DNA of 64,000 bases from Rotaria sp. Silwood1 (Eukaryota; Rotifera; Eurotatoria; Philodinida; Philodinidae), in the NCBI GenBank assembly GCA_905250075.1, contig CAJNOP010000079.1:486645-550644 (forward strand), given 5' to 3'. Under the pieces are notes generated by a model. That model was not told where the DNA came from, made no database searches, and was given only the letters and a program-made list of their open reading frames with translations. The position numbers were made by a program, and so were the translations under genes. Each line of letters opens with the position of its first letter. Position 1 is the first letter of the stretch. Shown here piece by piece: positions 48,918-59,118 of this stretch.

Positions 48918-49859
48918 ATCATTATACTCATTCTTTTCAATGTAATTGCCTATCTTGAGAATAATTCAATTTAAAATAAAAGATTATCTGTCTATAAGAC
49001 ACATCCTTCTCATATCTTTACTTTGTTCACTGAAAAGACAAATTGACTAAAAAAGCAAATCTTATCATTCAAAGATTAGTCTATGTTACATTCATCTACG
49101 TATTAGTAGAAAGCAGAGAGCACCGCCGCTTTGTTTGGTGGCCAAAATGAGAGATAATCACGATAGAAGATGATCCGCAGAGAAAGTTCTATAGTTTTAT
49201 CTTAAAACAAATCGAATGTTAATGATATCAGATCTACTGAGTAATAATAATCCTTCGAAATCATTCTTACAATTTGATAACATCTGTCTTTTTATTGTAT
49301 GGTCAGAAGAATATTTATGACAACGTCGAAAAGTATGATTGTAGACTAATCTATTACATAATTCATCCTATTTTATGTTGTTGATTATTGTAGACTCGAT
49401 TTCACTTTCCAGAATTGATATTCGAAATCCCAAATATTAGATAAGCTCTCTACATGTGTAGATTACAAGTGGTAGATTGAGTTCACAGATATTTCAGAGA
49501 ATCAACTATCGATAACCTCAAACATAAGTTATGAACTGCAAAGAATTTCTGCGATTTTAATATTTCTTCGGATGTGAAAAAATCATTTAAAAACATGCTT
49601 TATTATATCATAAACTATAAAAGATGATTTTAATTTAATTTCTCTTCTATTCTTCGTTTCTTTTTTTTAGTATATCAAATAATAAGATAGAGAAAGAGAG
49701 ATGAGAGTCATTTCAATCGTATTCCAATTAAAGGAAGATCAACGACCCATTAAGTATCAAATATATCGACAAGAAACAAAAGATTTTTTTTTGTTTTCGT
49801 CTTTTTAACATCATTTAGTTTATTATCAATAAAGTAATACAAATAATGAAAGGTAAATA
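48918..49859. other. intergenic, no gene
   Basis: AT-rich. A polyadenylation signal (AATAAAA, about 48976) follows the PLAT frame. Nothing else recognised. Confidence 0.4.
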
Positions 49860-50148
49860 TTATTCAGTATCATCTTGATTAAGTTGATCACTTTAGCATC
49901 CAACAGAAACAAGCTAAATATATTGTTCAGAACCACCACAATCATTTAGATTAATACGAACAGCAGCATATCAATCGGGTATAGGAGGCCCAAGATCAAT
50001 TTCCGTTCCATTTCGTACTGGTTCAATATATTGTTGTAGAATATATGTACCATAACCATCAGGAATCCATCATGTAATAACATATCTTTCGGAAATTGGT
50101 GAACCAGTACAGGTAGTTTGACCTTGTTTCGGTTTACGGTCTGTCTAA
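49860..50148 (-). pseudogene. fossil exon of unknown family, four in-frame stops
   Basis: One minus-strand frame from about 50148 to TAA at 49860-49862 reads as clearly protein-like sequence: KPKQGQTTCTGSPISERYVI, stop, WIPDGYGTYILQQYIEPVRN...EIDLGPPIPD, stop, YAAVRINLNDCGGSEQYI, stop, LVSVGC, stop, SDQLNQDDTE. The four internal stops are two TGA, one TAG and one TAA. There is no frameshift over about 90 codons. I do not recognise the family. It is too broken to appear as a long open frame. Confidence 0.55.
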
Positions 50149-51526
50149 CTAAAAAGAACCATGTTTGGTCAAAGTTGAACAGAAGATTTCTCGATTGCAG
50201 ATCAACGCATCTTCTTTCTTTTTGGAAACTTTTTTAGAGATTGTTATATATTCTCTAACAACGTATATCGTGCGTTTAGAATAATGACAAGAATAATTGA
50301 TAGTCGTCAACCAAAATGAAGCGTTTTTTTTTGGCAAAAACAGACTAAAAAGAGCCTTATTGTCTTGATCATATCTGGAACATAACTTTATTTCTTACAA
50401 AAATGGAAATAACAGTTGTATCATGAAACGTTCAGCTATAGTTTGTTATCAATGGAACATGGTTTGATTGTCGTGTAAGTTGTAAGAAATGTGCTTTTTT
50501 GCAAACTAAAAAAGAATTCGATGAATGCGCTTCAATTCTCCTAAGAGATCAGTACGTGACGAAAATGCATCAAGTTTTTTGACAAAATAATTGTCGATGG
50601 AATGTTACATTTATATAATGGATATTCATCAAAAATAATTCCATTCAATTAACTAGAATAAGATGGTAACGATTTACTTCCTTCTATCTCCATATTTTAG
50701 TCAAGCATTAGTTCGATCGGTGTTGTCTGTCAGGATTTAATTGATGTATATCGAGAATAACAGATTTAATGACAAATTAAAAAGAGGTAGCAAACGAATG
50801 TAACTATTTTCGTTTCACATCATTAGACATTCCGATGACATTTATTGCATCGTTATTGAAAAACGATCCTTCAGTTAGAACAAGAATTATATCAGTATGT
50901 ACACATCTTACAAATAAACGACAGATTCTTCTTATACTTTTGACGAAAATAACTCAAAAAAGTTTTTTAATATATAACGTTTATACATGATTATATATTT
51001 TGTTCAAAAAAGGTTTTTTCTTTCCTTTAGACGTCTTTCGACCATATGGGGAACCTTAATATATGTTGGAAATTTTCTCTTAATATAGCATTAGTATACA
51101 TATATGTATGCATTTTAATCCCCAACTAAACGAGTTCTAACACGAAACTTAAAATTCTTAGTGAAAAATTTAAAACGTCTGTTGCATAAATATCAATTCT
51201 AAAGGGAACATAATTTTTGATTAGTAAAATTAATGAAATGGTCAGCAAAAAAATATACAAACGGTCAGTACTAAAATGATCGGTAATTAATTATAAAATG
51301 GTCAGCTTTTTATATATAAGTGTCAGTAAAAAATTCAAATTTATCAGTAAAAATGCAGATTTTATCAGCAGAAGAAATAAGTGTTATTCATATAAAGATT
51401 AATTTAGTATAAGAAAAATAAATTTAAATAAATAAAAAAAAACACAGAAGAAATAAGAAGAAATCCAAAAGAACATTAAATAGAAATAGAAATTCAAAGA
51501 ATGAATGGAAAAAAATGAAAATTGAA
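50149..51526. other. degenerate non-coding DNA
   Basis: AT-rich, no gene. Around 51235-51365 there are several degenerate repeats of the form ATGGTCAGnnAAAAAAT / TTATCAGTAAAAAT with no coding sense. Confidence 0.4.
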
Positions 51527-51697
51527 CTATTGTACTAGCAAAGCAGGTTTAGCCTTTGCTGGCCTTCCTCGTTTTCTTTTCTCACCGATCGGCACGGTTT
51601 TTGCTACTGCTGGTGGTTTGCAATATTTCAAACTAATAGCCATACCAACAACATGTTTGCATATATAATTCTTAAAAAATGCGGGACAATTGCATTT
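51527..51697 (-). pseudogene. SWIM zinc-finger fragment with AT-hook
   Basis: The minus-strand frame encodes KCNCPAFFKNYICKHVVGMA, a complete CxCxnCxH SWIM zinc finger, then an AT-hook-like KRKRGRPAKAK and a stop. Upstream the frame runs straight into a telomere-type array (translated HTHTHTHIP). So the 5' part of the gene is gone and what remains is a C-terminal piece of a SWIM protein, such as a MULE-type transposase or a related DNA-binding protein. It cannot be expressed as a normal protein. Confidence 0.8.
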
Positions 51698-51726
51698 TGG
51701 GATGTGGGTGTGGGTGTGGGTGTGGT
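51698..51726 (+). repeat. telomere-type array E (G-rich only)
   Basis: GGGATGTGGGTGTGGGTGTG and one more unit. It starts with the same GGATGTGGG as arrays D and G but has no C-rich partner. It is the junction between a SWIM-gene fragment on the left and an F-box-gene fragment on the right. Confidence 0.88.
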
Positions 51727-51734
51727 TCATATTT

Positions 51735-52250
51735 GGTAGCGTACCTGCATTCACGTCTACTCGACTGGAAGATTTGTCAGACGAGATATTTTTCGAGATA
51801 TTCGACTATTTACATGCCGTTGAATTCTTATTTGCATTCGCTTTCCTCAATTCATGTATTTCATCAATTCTAAACTCAGTTAATATTCATGTATATATTT
51901 CTTGTAATCATTATCGTCATCAAGTTGATTTTCTATCCAGTTACTTGAATTCTCATTCTCATCAAGTTGTTTCACTGAAAGTTGACGATAGAATTATTGT
52001 TCGACGAAATATTGTTGCATCTCTATTCAATTGACATCATTTTCTCAATCTTCGATCATGCACATTTAGTTTCATTATGGTTCAAACTTCAAACAGCCAT
52101 TGATCAACTTGCAGGATGGATCTAATTCAATCGTGTGTCGTTGAAAACAATTAACTTCAGCGAATTCATGCATATTGCTTAAAGACTTTTTTCTATCTCA
52201 TCAACTAGAATTATTTGGACTTAAAATGTATTCAAAAATGAATTATGATA
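51735..52250 (+). pseudogene. F-box protein fragment
   Basis: From about 51756 the plus strand encodes LEDLSDEIFFEIFDYLHAVE and FLNSCISSILNSVNIHVYIS, a clear F-box followed by the start of the usual substrate region. The frame ends at TGA (52032-52034). Recognisable continuation (for example SLWFKLQTAIDQLAGWI) follows in another frame, so it is frameshifted and truncated. It begins only about 30 bases after a telomere-type array and has no proper start. It is related to the intact gene downstream. Confidence 0.75.
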
Positions 52251-52563
52251 AAAACCAATGATACTTTTTGACAACATGCCTATCAAATAGAGACAATAGA
52301 TATATATATATTTATTTATTTGAATTAGTCAGTAGCGTATAAATGCATTGATCATCAAACATATAATTGACTTTTCTTTGCTAACGCTGCCTGAGAAGAA
52401 TATCCTGACTAGTGAGAGTGTTAGAGCAAATCATAACCGTCCGATACGATCGTCACGAGTATTATATATATATATATACGAATATATGCAGAATTTCTGA
52501 TATATATACTTTGTATCTATTTGCGCATGTTGTTGATTGTTTGATAACAAACGCCATTCAATC
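52251..52563. other. intergenic between F-box fragment and F-box gene
   Basis: AT-rich, with TATATATATATA at about 52465-52476 some 90 bases before the ATG. No gene. Confidence 0.4.
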
Positions 52564-54418
52564 ATGATCGTTCCCGAAGATACTAAGCCATGTTTCAAAA
52601 GTAAGTACATTCGAAAATATTTAATCATCACATATATATTTTGTCCTTTATAGAGCAACAAACGATAGTTTCTGAACAATTAAATCATAGACAGATAACT
52701 CGTTTTGACGATTTACCTAATGAACTTTTACTCATCATTTGTCGCTATCTAAAACCAACCGATGTGTTGAATGCTTTTCTTAAATTAGGCTACCGTTATT
52801 CGATGTGTATTTCTGATTATTATACACGAATCAATTTAACAAAGTATTCTTATACGGATATGCAATATGTTTTTACTGAATTTCTCATTCGACGAATTTT
52901 ACCATCATCACTAATAGTTAGCAATAAAATGATTCCAAATCAAATTAGAACTTTCTTTTCACCAAAATTAACAACAATGAAATCTTCTTATTATACACAT
53001 GTTCATCAACTATCATTGATCGATTGTAATCAGTGCGAAATGGGAATGATCAACTGGTATGTTAACCTATTTTCTTCTTTACAATCATTTTGTCTAGTTG
53101 AAAGTATGTCGAAAAACATTTATCCAATGGCCCATTTAACACATGAAGTACTTCGTGAGATAGTTTTTGATATGAAATTCACTAAACTTACTGAAATTAA
53201 ATTGATGGTAAACGATGGGATGATTCTTGATAAACAATTACATTCAAATTTGCTTCTCAAACGATTAACTATTTCATTACGAACCATCGACGATCTTTTC
53301 GTTCTACTTGATGGTCTTGTAGCTAATTTGATTGAACTTGATGTCACTTTGTGCACTGGTCATGCCAGTCGTCGATTATTATTACCATTCAAATCGAATA
53401 TTTTTCCAATGGTTCATTTAACAAAATTTCTATTGACTACGAAACAAGAAGTAGAAATGAGATCTGAATATTTGTTCAACATTGTCAAATTTCTTAGTCA
53501 AATCGATACATTGATAATCGATATAAAAAATTGGATCCATCCTGATTATATATTTGTGCAGGGTCATCAAATTGAAATGATTATTGATCAGTTCATGCCT
53601 CGTCTTCAACATTTCTATTGTTATATTCGAACAGAATGTCATATTGATATGACGGTCAGTTTAATCTCTGTTTTATGAATATCGCTGCTAATTATTACTT
53701 GTTTTTTTTCTTTTAAATCTAGACTTTTGTTGGATTTAATCAACGATGGCAAATTGCATGTGGAATGACGTCCAACGATTTTTACAGTCATTTGTATACA
53801 GTACCTTGGTCATTCAAAGAATTGAAAACATCAATGTTGGCCAATGAGGATACAATGAGTATTTGTCCCAATGTTCTTGATCTTACAGTTGATAAATCAT
53901 GTTCAAATTTATCTCAACGCTTCCCGAAAATCAATACACTCACAGTTTTATGCAAATGTGAGTTTAGTTCTGGTAATTTTCCTCGACTTCGTCATCTTAC
54001 AATTAGAAATATTGAAGTTGTTTCAATGATTGGATCACACATTCATACATTGACATTAATTGAAATGCCTAGATCTGCTACGCATTCGTCTATTTATACA
54101 AATATACTTCATTTAACTCTCGACAATATTCAAATATCTTCATTGCAAACCATAATGGTTCTTGTTCGATATTTTCCCAATCTTTGTTCACTAAAAATTC
54201 AATTTGAAATGAGCAAAGACTATTTTGATAGTCTCGATGTATTACTTGATCATCAACATCTTCCTCATCTCATGCTACTTAAAACAAACTGGATCAATGA
54301 AAATAATAATATACAACCCGAAATCAAATCCTGGATTATTGAAAAAACAATATTAAAATGGAGATCGAAACCATTTTTGGCTTTTCGTCAAGATAATAAT
54401 TGGATTGTTTGGCTTTGA
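52564..54418 (+). CDS. F-box protein, three exons
   Basis: Exons 52564-52600, 52654-53654 and 53723-54418 join in frame (introns of 53 and 68 bp, GT-AG) to 577 residues. The F-box is at about residues 25-65 (FDDLPNELLLIICRYLKPTD followed by AFLKLGYRY). A long Leu/Ile-rich region follows, with degenerate LRR-like strands (for example FPKINTLTVLCKC and LRHLTIRNIEV). It ends with KPFLAFRQDNNWIVWL, an ending that recurs in bdelloid F-box proteins. It is expected to act as the substrate receptor of an SCF ubiquitin ligase. The start was placed at the short first exon because the donor and phase match; an internal start is possible. It lies downstream of a broken paralogue, so the locus probably arose by local duplication. 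Confidence 0.88.
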
Positions 54419-54973
54419 AATTCATCAAGTTCTCTATCAGATACGGAAAAAAACTTTTCATTGAACATATATATTTTCAAATATTCGATTTCGATTTGAT
54501 GTACATTAACCATATATCATACTTATAATTCATCAATAAAGCATATAGTTATGTTCCTTGCTAGTGTACAAATCTTTCGTTATTCGTTAGGTAATCAACT
54601 GTTATTTTAGGCCGTACTGCACAAGCAATTTCTAAGTCATAGAATAGAAAATATAAGGAATTTTTCAGAATCATCATTTTCGAAGAATATCAAACTTTTT
54701 TGAAAACATGTGTCAACGTTACATCGGAAACGTGAACAATGTACTATTACATCACGAAAATACCTTACAGAACTTTTTTTATTATCTTGTGAAGCTTTTT
54801 GTCAGTAAAAAAAAATTTTCTTTGCATGCTGAAAAAAAACGTCACGATAGAGTGAAAAAAACCGTTGAGGTATTTTTGTAATATAATAGTAGGTTGTTGT
54901 AATGTTTTCATGCATTATCCAGAGTAAATATGTTTACAAAATAAGCATCAAAATAGCTCTTTAATGTTCTCCT
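54419..54973. other. intergenic, up to assembly gap
   Basis: No gene. AATAAA-like signal near 54534. The sequence stops at the N block. Confidence 0.45.
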
Positions 54974-55073
54974 NNNNNNNNNNNNNNNNNNNNNNNNNNN
55001 NNNNNNNNNNNNNNNNNNNNNNNNNNNNNNNNNNNNNNNNNNNNNNNNNNNNNNNNNNNNNNNNNNNNNNNNN
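54974..55073. other. assembly gap (100 N)
   Basis: Exactly 100 N. The base after it is already inside a C-rich telomere-type array, so the assembler probably failed on the hairpin. Confidence 0.99.
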
Positions 55074-55119
55074 CACCCACACCCACACCCACACCCCCAC
55101 CCACACCCACACCCACACC
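55074..55119. repeat. telomere-type array F (C-rich half at gap)
   Basis: CACCCACACCCACACCCACA and further units directly after the gap. The G-rich partner expected on the left by analogy is presumably hidden in the gap. It lies about 30 bases before the remains of an ART-TPR gene. Confidence 0.9.
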
Positions 55120-55150
55120 CTCCATTCGAGAGATGAGTGATTTCACATAG

Positions 55151-55326
55151 GAAGATGAAATTCTCTTCTCCATGCATACAGTTTTTCGAATTGGTGACAT
55201 TCGAAAAATTGATAGAATCGTCCACTTTACGAAGTGGACCTTAAACTCACGTCTGATGATGACGAGTAACTCCATCAATTAACCAACCACATAGCAGAAG
55301 AGGTCGGTGGCGACGAATGGTATCGA
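55151..55326 (+). pseudogene. eroded end of an ADP-ribosyltransferase domain
   Basis: From 55151 one frame encodes EDEILFSMHTVFRIGD, which resembles the C-terminal end of the arginine ADP-ribosyltransferase domain found in front of TPR repeats in bdelloid ART-TPR proteins. The frame then shifts near 55225 into one with VDLKLTSDDDE, a TAA stop at 55267-55269, then LHQLTNHIAEEV, which runs on into the TPR frame. The join is therefore broken by one frameshift and one stop. The catalytic part of the ART domain is absent, cut off by the telomere-type array and gap. Confidence 0.65.
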
Positions 55327-56721
55327 TTGGGCCAATTGCTGCTCAAAATTGGTCAATTCGACAAGACTGAAGAACTGTATAACGCACTACTAGAGCGGAC
55401 ATCCGATGATACTGATAGAGCATATATCTATCACGAGCTAGGAAGAGTAAAATGGCAACAGGGTCAATATGAAGAAGAGATTACGTTTTACGAGAAAGCA
55501 CTCGAAATCTATCGAAAAACCCTTTTGGAAGATCACCCAAAATTGGCTAATATCTACAACAATATTGGTCTTGCCTATAACAAAATGGGTGACTACTCGA
55601 AAGCACTTGAATTTTACGAAAAAGCACATAAAATCTACGAAAAAGCTCTCCCTCCAAAACATCCCGATTTTGCTACTTCATACAGCAACATTGGTCAAGT
55701 GTATAACAACATGGGTGACTACTCGAACGCACTTGAATTTTACGAAAAATCACATAAAATAAGAAAAACTTTACCTTCGAATCATCCCAAATTGGCTACT
55801 TCATCCAACAACATCGGTCAAGTGTATAACAACATGGGTGACTACTTGAAAGCACTTGAACTTCACGAAAAATCACATAAAATAAAAGAAAAAGTTCTAC
55901 CTCCGAATCATCCCTCACTGGCTACTTCCTACAACAACATCGGTGGAGTGTATAACAACATGGGTGACCACTCGAAAGCGCTTGAATTTTACGAAAAAGC
56001 ATTTAAAATAAGAGAAAAAGCTCTGCCTTCGAATCATCCCGATTTGGCTGGTACCTACAATAACATCGGTGAAGTGTATGACAACATGGGTGACTACTCG
56101 AAAGTACTTGAATTTCACGAAAAAGCACTTCAAATAAAAGAAAAAGCTCTACCTCCGAATCATCCCGATTTGGCTACTTCTTACAATGAGATTGGTCTCA
56201 CATATAACAACATGGGTGACTATTCGAAAGCCCTTGAATTTTACGAGAAATCACATAGAATCTACGAAAAATTCCTGCCTCCGTATCATCCCTGGTTGGC
56301 TACTTCCTACAGCAACATCGGTCAAGTGTATAACAACATGAGTGACTACTTGAGAGCACTTGAATTTCACGAAAGAGCACTTAAAATTAGAGAAAAAGCT
56401 CTACCTCCGAATCATCCCGATTTGGCTATTTCATGCAACAATATCGGTCAAGTATATAACAACATGGGTGATTACTCGAAAGCAGTTGAATTTTACGAAA
56501 AAGATCTCAAAATCACGAAAGAAGCTCTGCCTCCCAGTCATCCCGATTTGGCTACTTCATACAACAACATCGGCATGGCGTATTTCGGCAAAGGAGACTA
56601 CTCAAAAGCACTCTCATTCTTAGAAAAGGCACTTGTTACCTTGCAAAAATCACTCCCATCTAATCATCCTAATACTATAGCGGTCACAAATTCAATTGAC
56701 AATGTGAAAAAGAAACTGTAA
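55327..56721 (+). CDS. kinesin-light-chain-type TPR protein (5'-truncated ART-TPR gene)
   Basis: Open for at least 464 residues to TAA at 56721. It contains about ten 42-residue tetratricopeptide repeats of the kinesin-light-chain type, each close to ATSYNNIGQVYNNMGDYSKA followed by LEFYEKALKIxEKALPPNHPDL. The repeats form a helical protein-binding solenoid. The repeated DNA (126-bp units) is highly alike between copies, which suggests recent gene conversion or unequal exchange. The upstream part is broken, so the listed start (a TTG codon in the frame) is arbitrary. In-frame homology begins earlier, at about 55270. It may survive as a shorter TPR-only protein or be a pseudogene. Confidence 0.8.
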   Translation: MGQLLLKIGQFDKTEELYNALLERTSDDTDRAYIYHELGRVKWQQGQYEEEITFYEKALEIYRKTLLEDHPKLANIYNNIGLAYNKMGDYSKALEFYEKAHKIYEKALPPKHPDFATSYSNIGQVYNNMGDYSNALEFYEKSHKIRKTLPSNHPKLATSSNNIGQVYNNMGDYLKALELHEKSHKIKEKVLPPNHPSLATSYNNIGGVYNNMGDHSKALEFYEKAFKIREKALPSNHPDLAGTYNNIGEVYDNMGDYSKVLEFHEKALQIKEKALPPNHPDLATSYNEIGLTYNNMGDYSKALEFYEKSHRIYEKFLPPYHPWLATSYSNIGQVYNNMSDYLRALEFHERALKIREKALPPNHPDLAISCNNIGQVYNNMGDYSKAVEFYEKDLKITKEALPPSHPDLATSYNNIGMAYFGKGDYSKALSFLEKALVTLQKSLPSNHPNTIAVTNSIDNVKKKL

Positions 56722-57082
56722 TTGTAATTTTTCTTCTCGCTTGCTCAATAAGTTTATTCATATTGTTATTTATTTTAACTTTCCTCGGCTCATTTTGGCT
56801 TACGCGCGCGCAACAAGGGAGAGATCCCTTGTGAATGCCATAGATACCACAGAGTGGACTACGCCGGACTAGTAGGGCAATGGCCGAAGGTATACTGTAT
56901 GAACGGTAGGAACCAACGATACATAGAGGCCTTCCCTACTACTACACTGCTTCCCTATGACATGAAAGTTCCTCTCCCTATTGAGTCAGACAACGTAGCT
57001 ATCTGACCCACAGTGATAACATTGATAACTTAACTGAACTCATACTCATATTTATCTAAGTCTCGCTCTCTCAGTCTAATTC
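56722..57082. other. GC-richer non-coding block after the TPR gene
   Basis: GCGCGCGC at about 56803, then a hairpin CAAGGGA/TCCCTTG (56813-56831), then about 200 bases with near-balanced composition, unlike the surrounding AT-rich DNA. No open frame of note. It could be the end of an unrecognised element or an RNA gene; I cannot say which. Confidence 0.4.
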
Positions 57083-57396
57083 AAGGGGAAAGTGCAGGCA
57101 CCCAGCACTCTAGCACTTCAGCACCTGTTCGATACATTTACCGCATTCCACTATGAGCACTCTTCCATTATCTGAAGTACTTTTTCAGTACCTTACAATA
57201 AAATTTAGTGTTTAGGCTCTGTCTTTTAAATTTTATTACAAGGTGCTGAAAAAGTACTTCAAATAATGGAAGAGTGGTTGAAAGTGCTGAAGGCGCTCAT
57301 AGTGAAATGCGGTAAAGGTGTCAAACAGGTGCTGAAGGTACTAGCTAGGTGCCGAACAGGTGCTGAGGTGCTGGGTGCCTGTACTTACCCCCTTGA
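57083..57396. mobile_element. MITE with 8-bp direct repeats, palindromic
   Basis: The direct repeat TCTAATTC flanks it at 57075-57082 and 57397-57404. Inside are long inverted arms: AGTGCAGGCACCCAGCAC near 57091 against GTGCTGGGTGCCTGTACT near 57367, and TTATCTGAAGTACTTTTTCA near 57166 against TGAAAAAGTACTTCAAATAA near 57246. The loop is about 40 bp. The 8-bp duplication points to the hAT superfamily. The 63-codon frame at 57266-57457 is just the arm. Confidence 0.85.
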
Positions 57397-57404
57397 TCTA
57401 ATTC

Positions 57405-58062
57405 AATGTATCACTGACTATGCATATACATATGTATGCATAGATTTTAGAAATTAATTTCATCCGGAATTTTTTTTAAGACTCAATCTGACATATATTC
57501 ATACATGCTTCTACATATATGAGATAACCTCAACTTAACACTCAACCTTAACTTAAAATAAAAAATTTTTTTTCCTACCTCTCAATGTTGTATTGTATTG
57601 TAGCTCATCTAAAAAAAAGAAAAAAAAAGTATTGTTAAATATAAAGAGAAGTAATTTACTTTGTTTAAAATATAATGATATCTTTATCATTGTAAATAAT
57701 ATAATAATAATAATAATAAATAATGTATCCGAGTATATAATTACATTGTAGTGCATCATATTGATAAAATGCGAAGGTGCGGTTTCATGATGATACATCG
57801 ATGTTTTTATATACCCTATGGCTAATTGATCGATGTTCATAGTTTTGATTGATTTTTTTATCAATCATTCAACAGACGTGAATTGATGTGGCACATGTGT
57901 GTTAATTGATATGCTCAACAGGTAACACTACATAATTGATTTGAAGATCAATTTAATTTATATGTGGTGATATGTTCATGTTTTGTTACCTTGTTTGTGT
58001 CTCATCTGAGGACGTAGATCAATATCATGTCGTCGTCGACAAAAGAGTACTCATCTTATGTG
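57405..58062. other. AT-rich spacer
   Basis: No gene; A/T runs and an ATA microsatellite near 57695-57720. Confidence 0.4.
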
Positions 58063-58417
58063 CAGGGTGGCTCAAAAGTCACATTACCGGGAAAAAATTG
58101 AATATCTCCATTACAGCTCGAGCAAATGAGCTGATTTTTTTGCCAATGCTAGAGGCATGTTTAAGCTTTATATCTACAAATATATACATAGAGAGGCCCT
58201 TTGATAAGTATATCTTTCTGTTTTCCTATCTGTGACAAAGTAAAATTTCTTTGCTAAAGTCAATAGTTATACTTAACAAAGGATTTCTCTGGGCATGTCT
58301 TTATAGATATAAACTTTGAATATGCTTCTATCATTGATAAAAAGATCAGCTCATTTACCTAAGCCGTAATGGAGATATTCAATTTTTCTTCGGTAAACCG
58401 ACTTTTGAGCCATCCTG
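58063..58417. mobile_element. palindromic MITE (CAGGGTGGCTCAAAAGTC ends)
   Basis: Left end CAGGGTGGCTCAAAAGTC (58063-58080) and right end GACTTTTGAGCCATCCTG (58400-58417), 17 of 18 bases complementary. The inverted arms extend inward about 165 bp (TTGAATATCTCCATTACAGC against the complement near 58370). The right end is followed by TATATA; a clear target duplication is not visible. The end sequence is of the kind seen in Tc1/mariner-like MITEs. Confidence 0.82.
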
Positions 58418-58424
58418 TATATAT

Positions 58425-58469
58425 ATGGGATGTGGGTTGAAGAAGACATTAACATACACACCCACACCT
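58425..58469. repeat. telomere-type hairpin G (short)
   Basis: TGGGATGTGGGTTGAAGAAG, spacer, then CATACACACCCACACCTTG. It directly follows the palindromic MITE. Confidence 0.7.
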
Positions 58470-59118
58470 TGAAACCTGAAAGTTATTCGAAAATGAATTC
58501 CATCGATTGATGAAATTTTAGAAAAGAAAAAAAACAGAATGGAGCAAATCTATGCAATTAAGAACTGCTGAACGAATCGATAGATATTCCAAATCAAAAT
58601 AAAACTTGCACAGATTTTGTTCTAAATAAGACGCAAAATTATGAAATAATTTTTTATTTTTTGACTTAGAAAATAAATTTAGATTTGTATCCTTGGTTTT
58701 GATTTAACTGTACAAAGTAGTCCTTTTTCACTGATTCATATTATAATGTGCTATTCAATGACTACTTCTGCATTGATACAAGAAAAAGATTTTGGTAAAT
58801 ATTTTTGTTTTTGAGCAAGTGAATATGTATATTCTAAATATTTGACTGATTGATGGAAAAAAATGCTACTAGAAAGTCAATAAGTTTAAATGTTCTTAGG
58901 TTTTATTTGAGTAAATCTTGCTAAAATAAACTCTATTTTGATAAGATTAATATCGATAGTAAAACCATGAAAAAGTGTATTATCAAAAGATCGAACGAAA
59001 ATTTACCAAGAATCATTTAATGAGATAACCATACGACACAATGCATTATTCTTTATAAAAGTCATGTATATCATTCTTCGATTCGTATCATTAGATACGA
59101 GTTCTATGTATATATATA
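58470..59118. other. AT-rich spacer
   Basis: No gene seen. Confidence 0.4.

Noticed and set aside
36028..55073. True chromosome end at one of the telomeric arrays
   Set aside because: Unique sequence and genes continue on both sides of every array; only the array at 55074 touches a gap, where a misjoin remains possible.
57266..57457. 63-codon frame resembling a Cys/Lys-rich peptide
   Set aside because: It lies in the right arm of the palindromic MITE.
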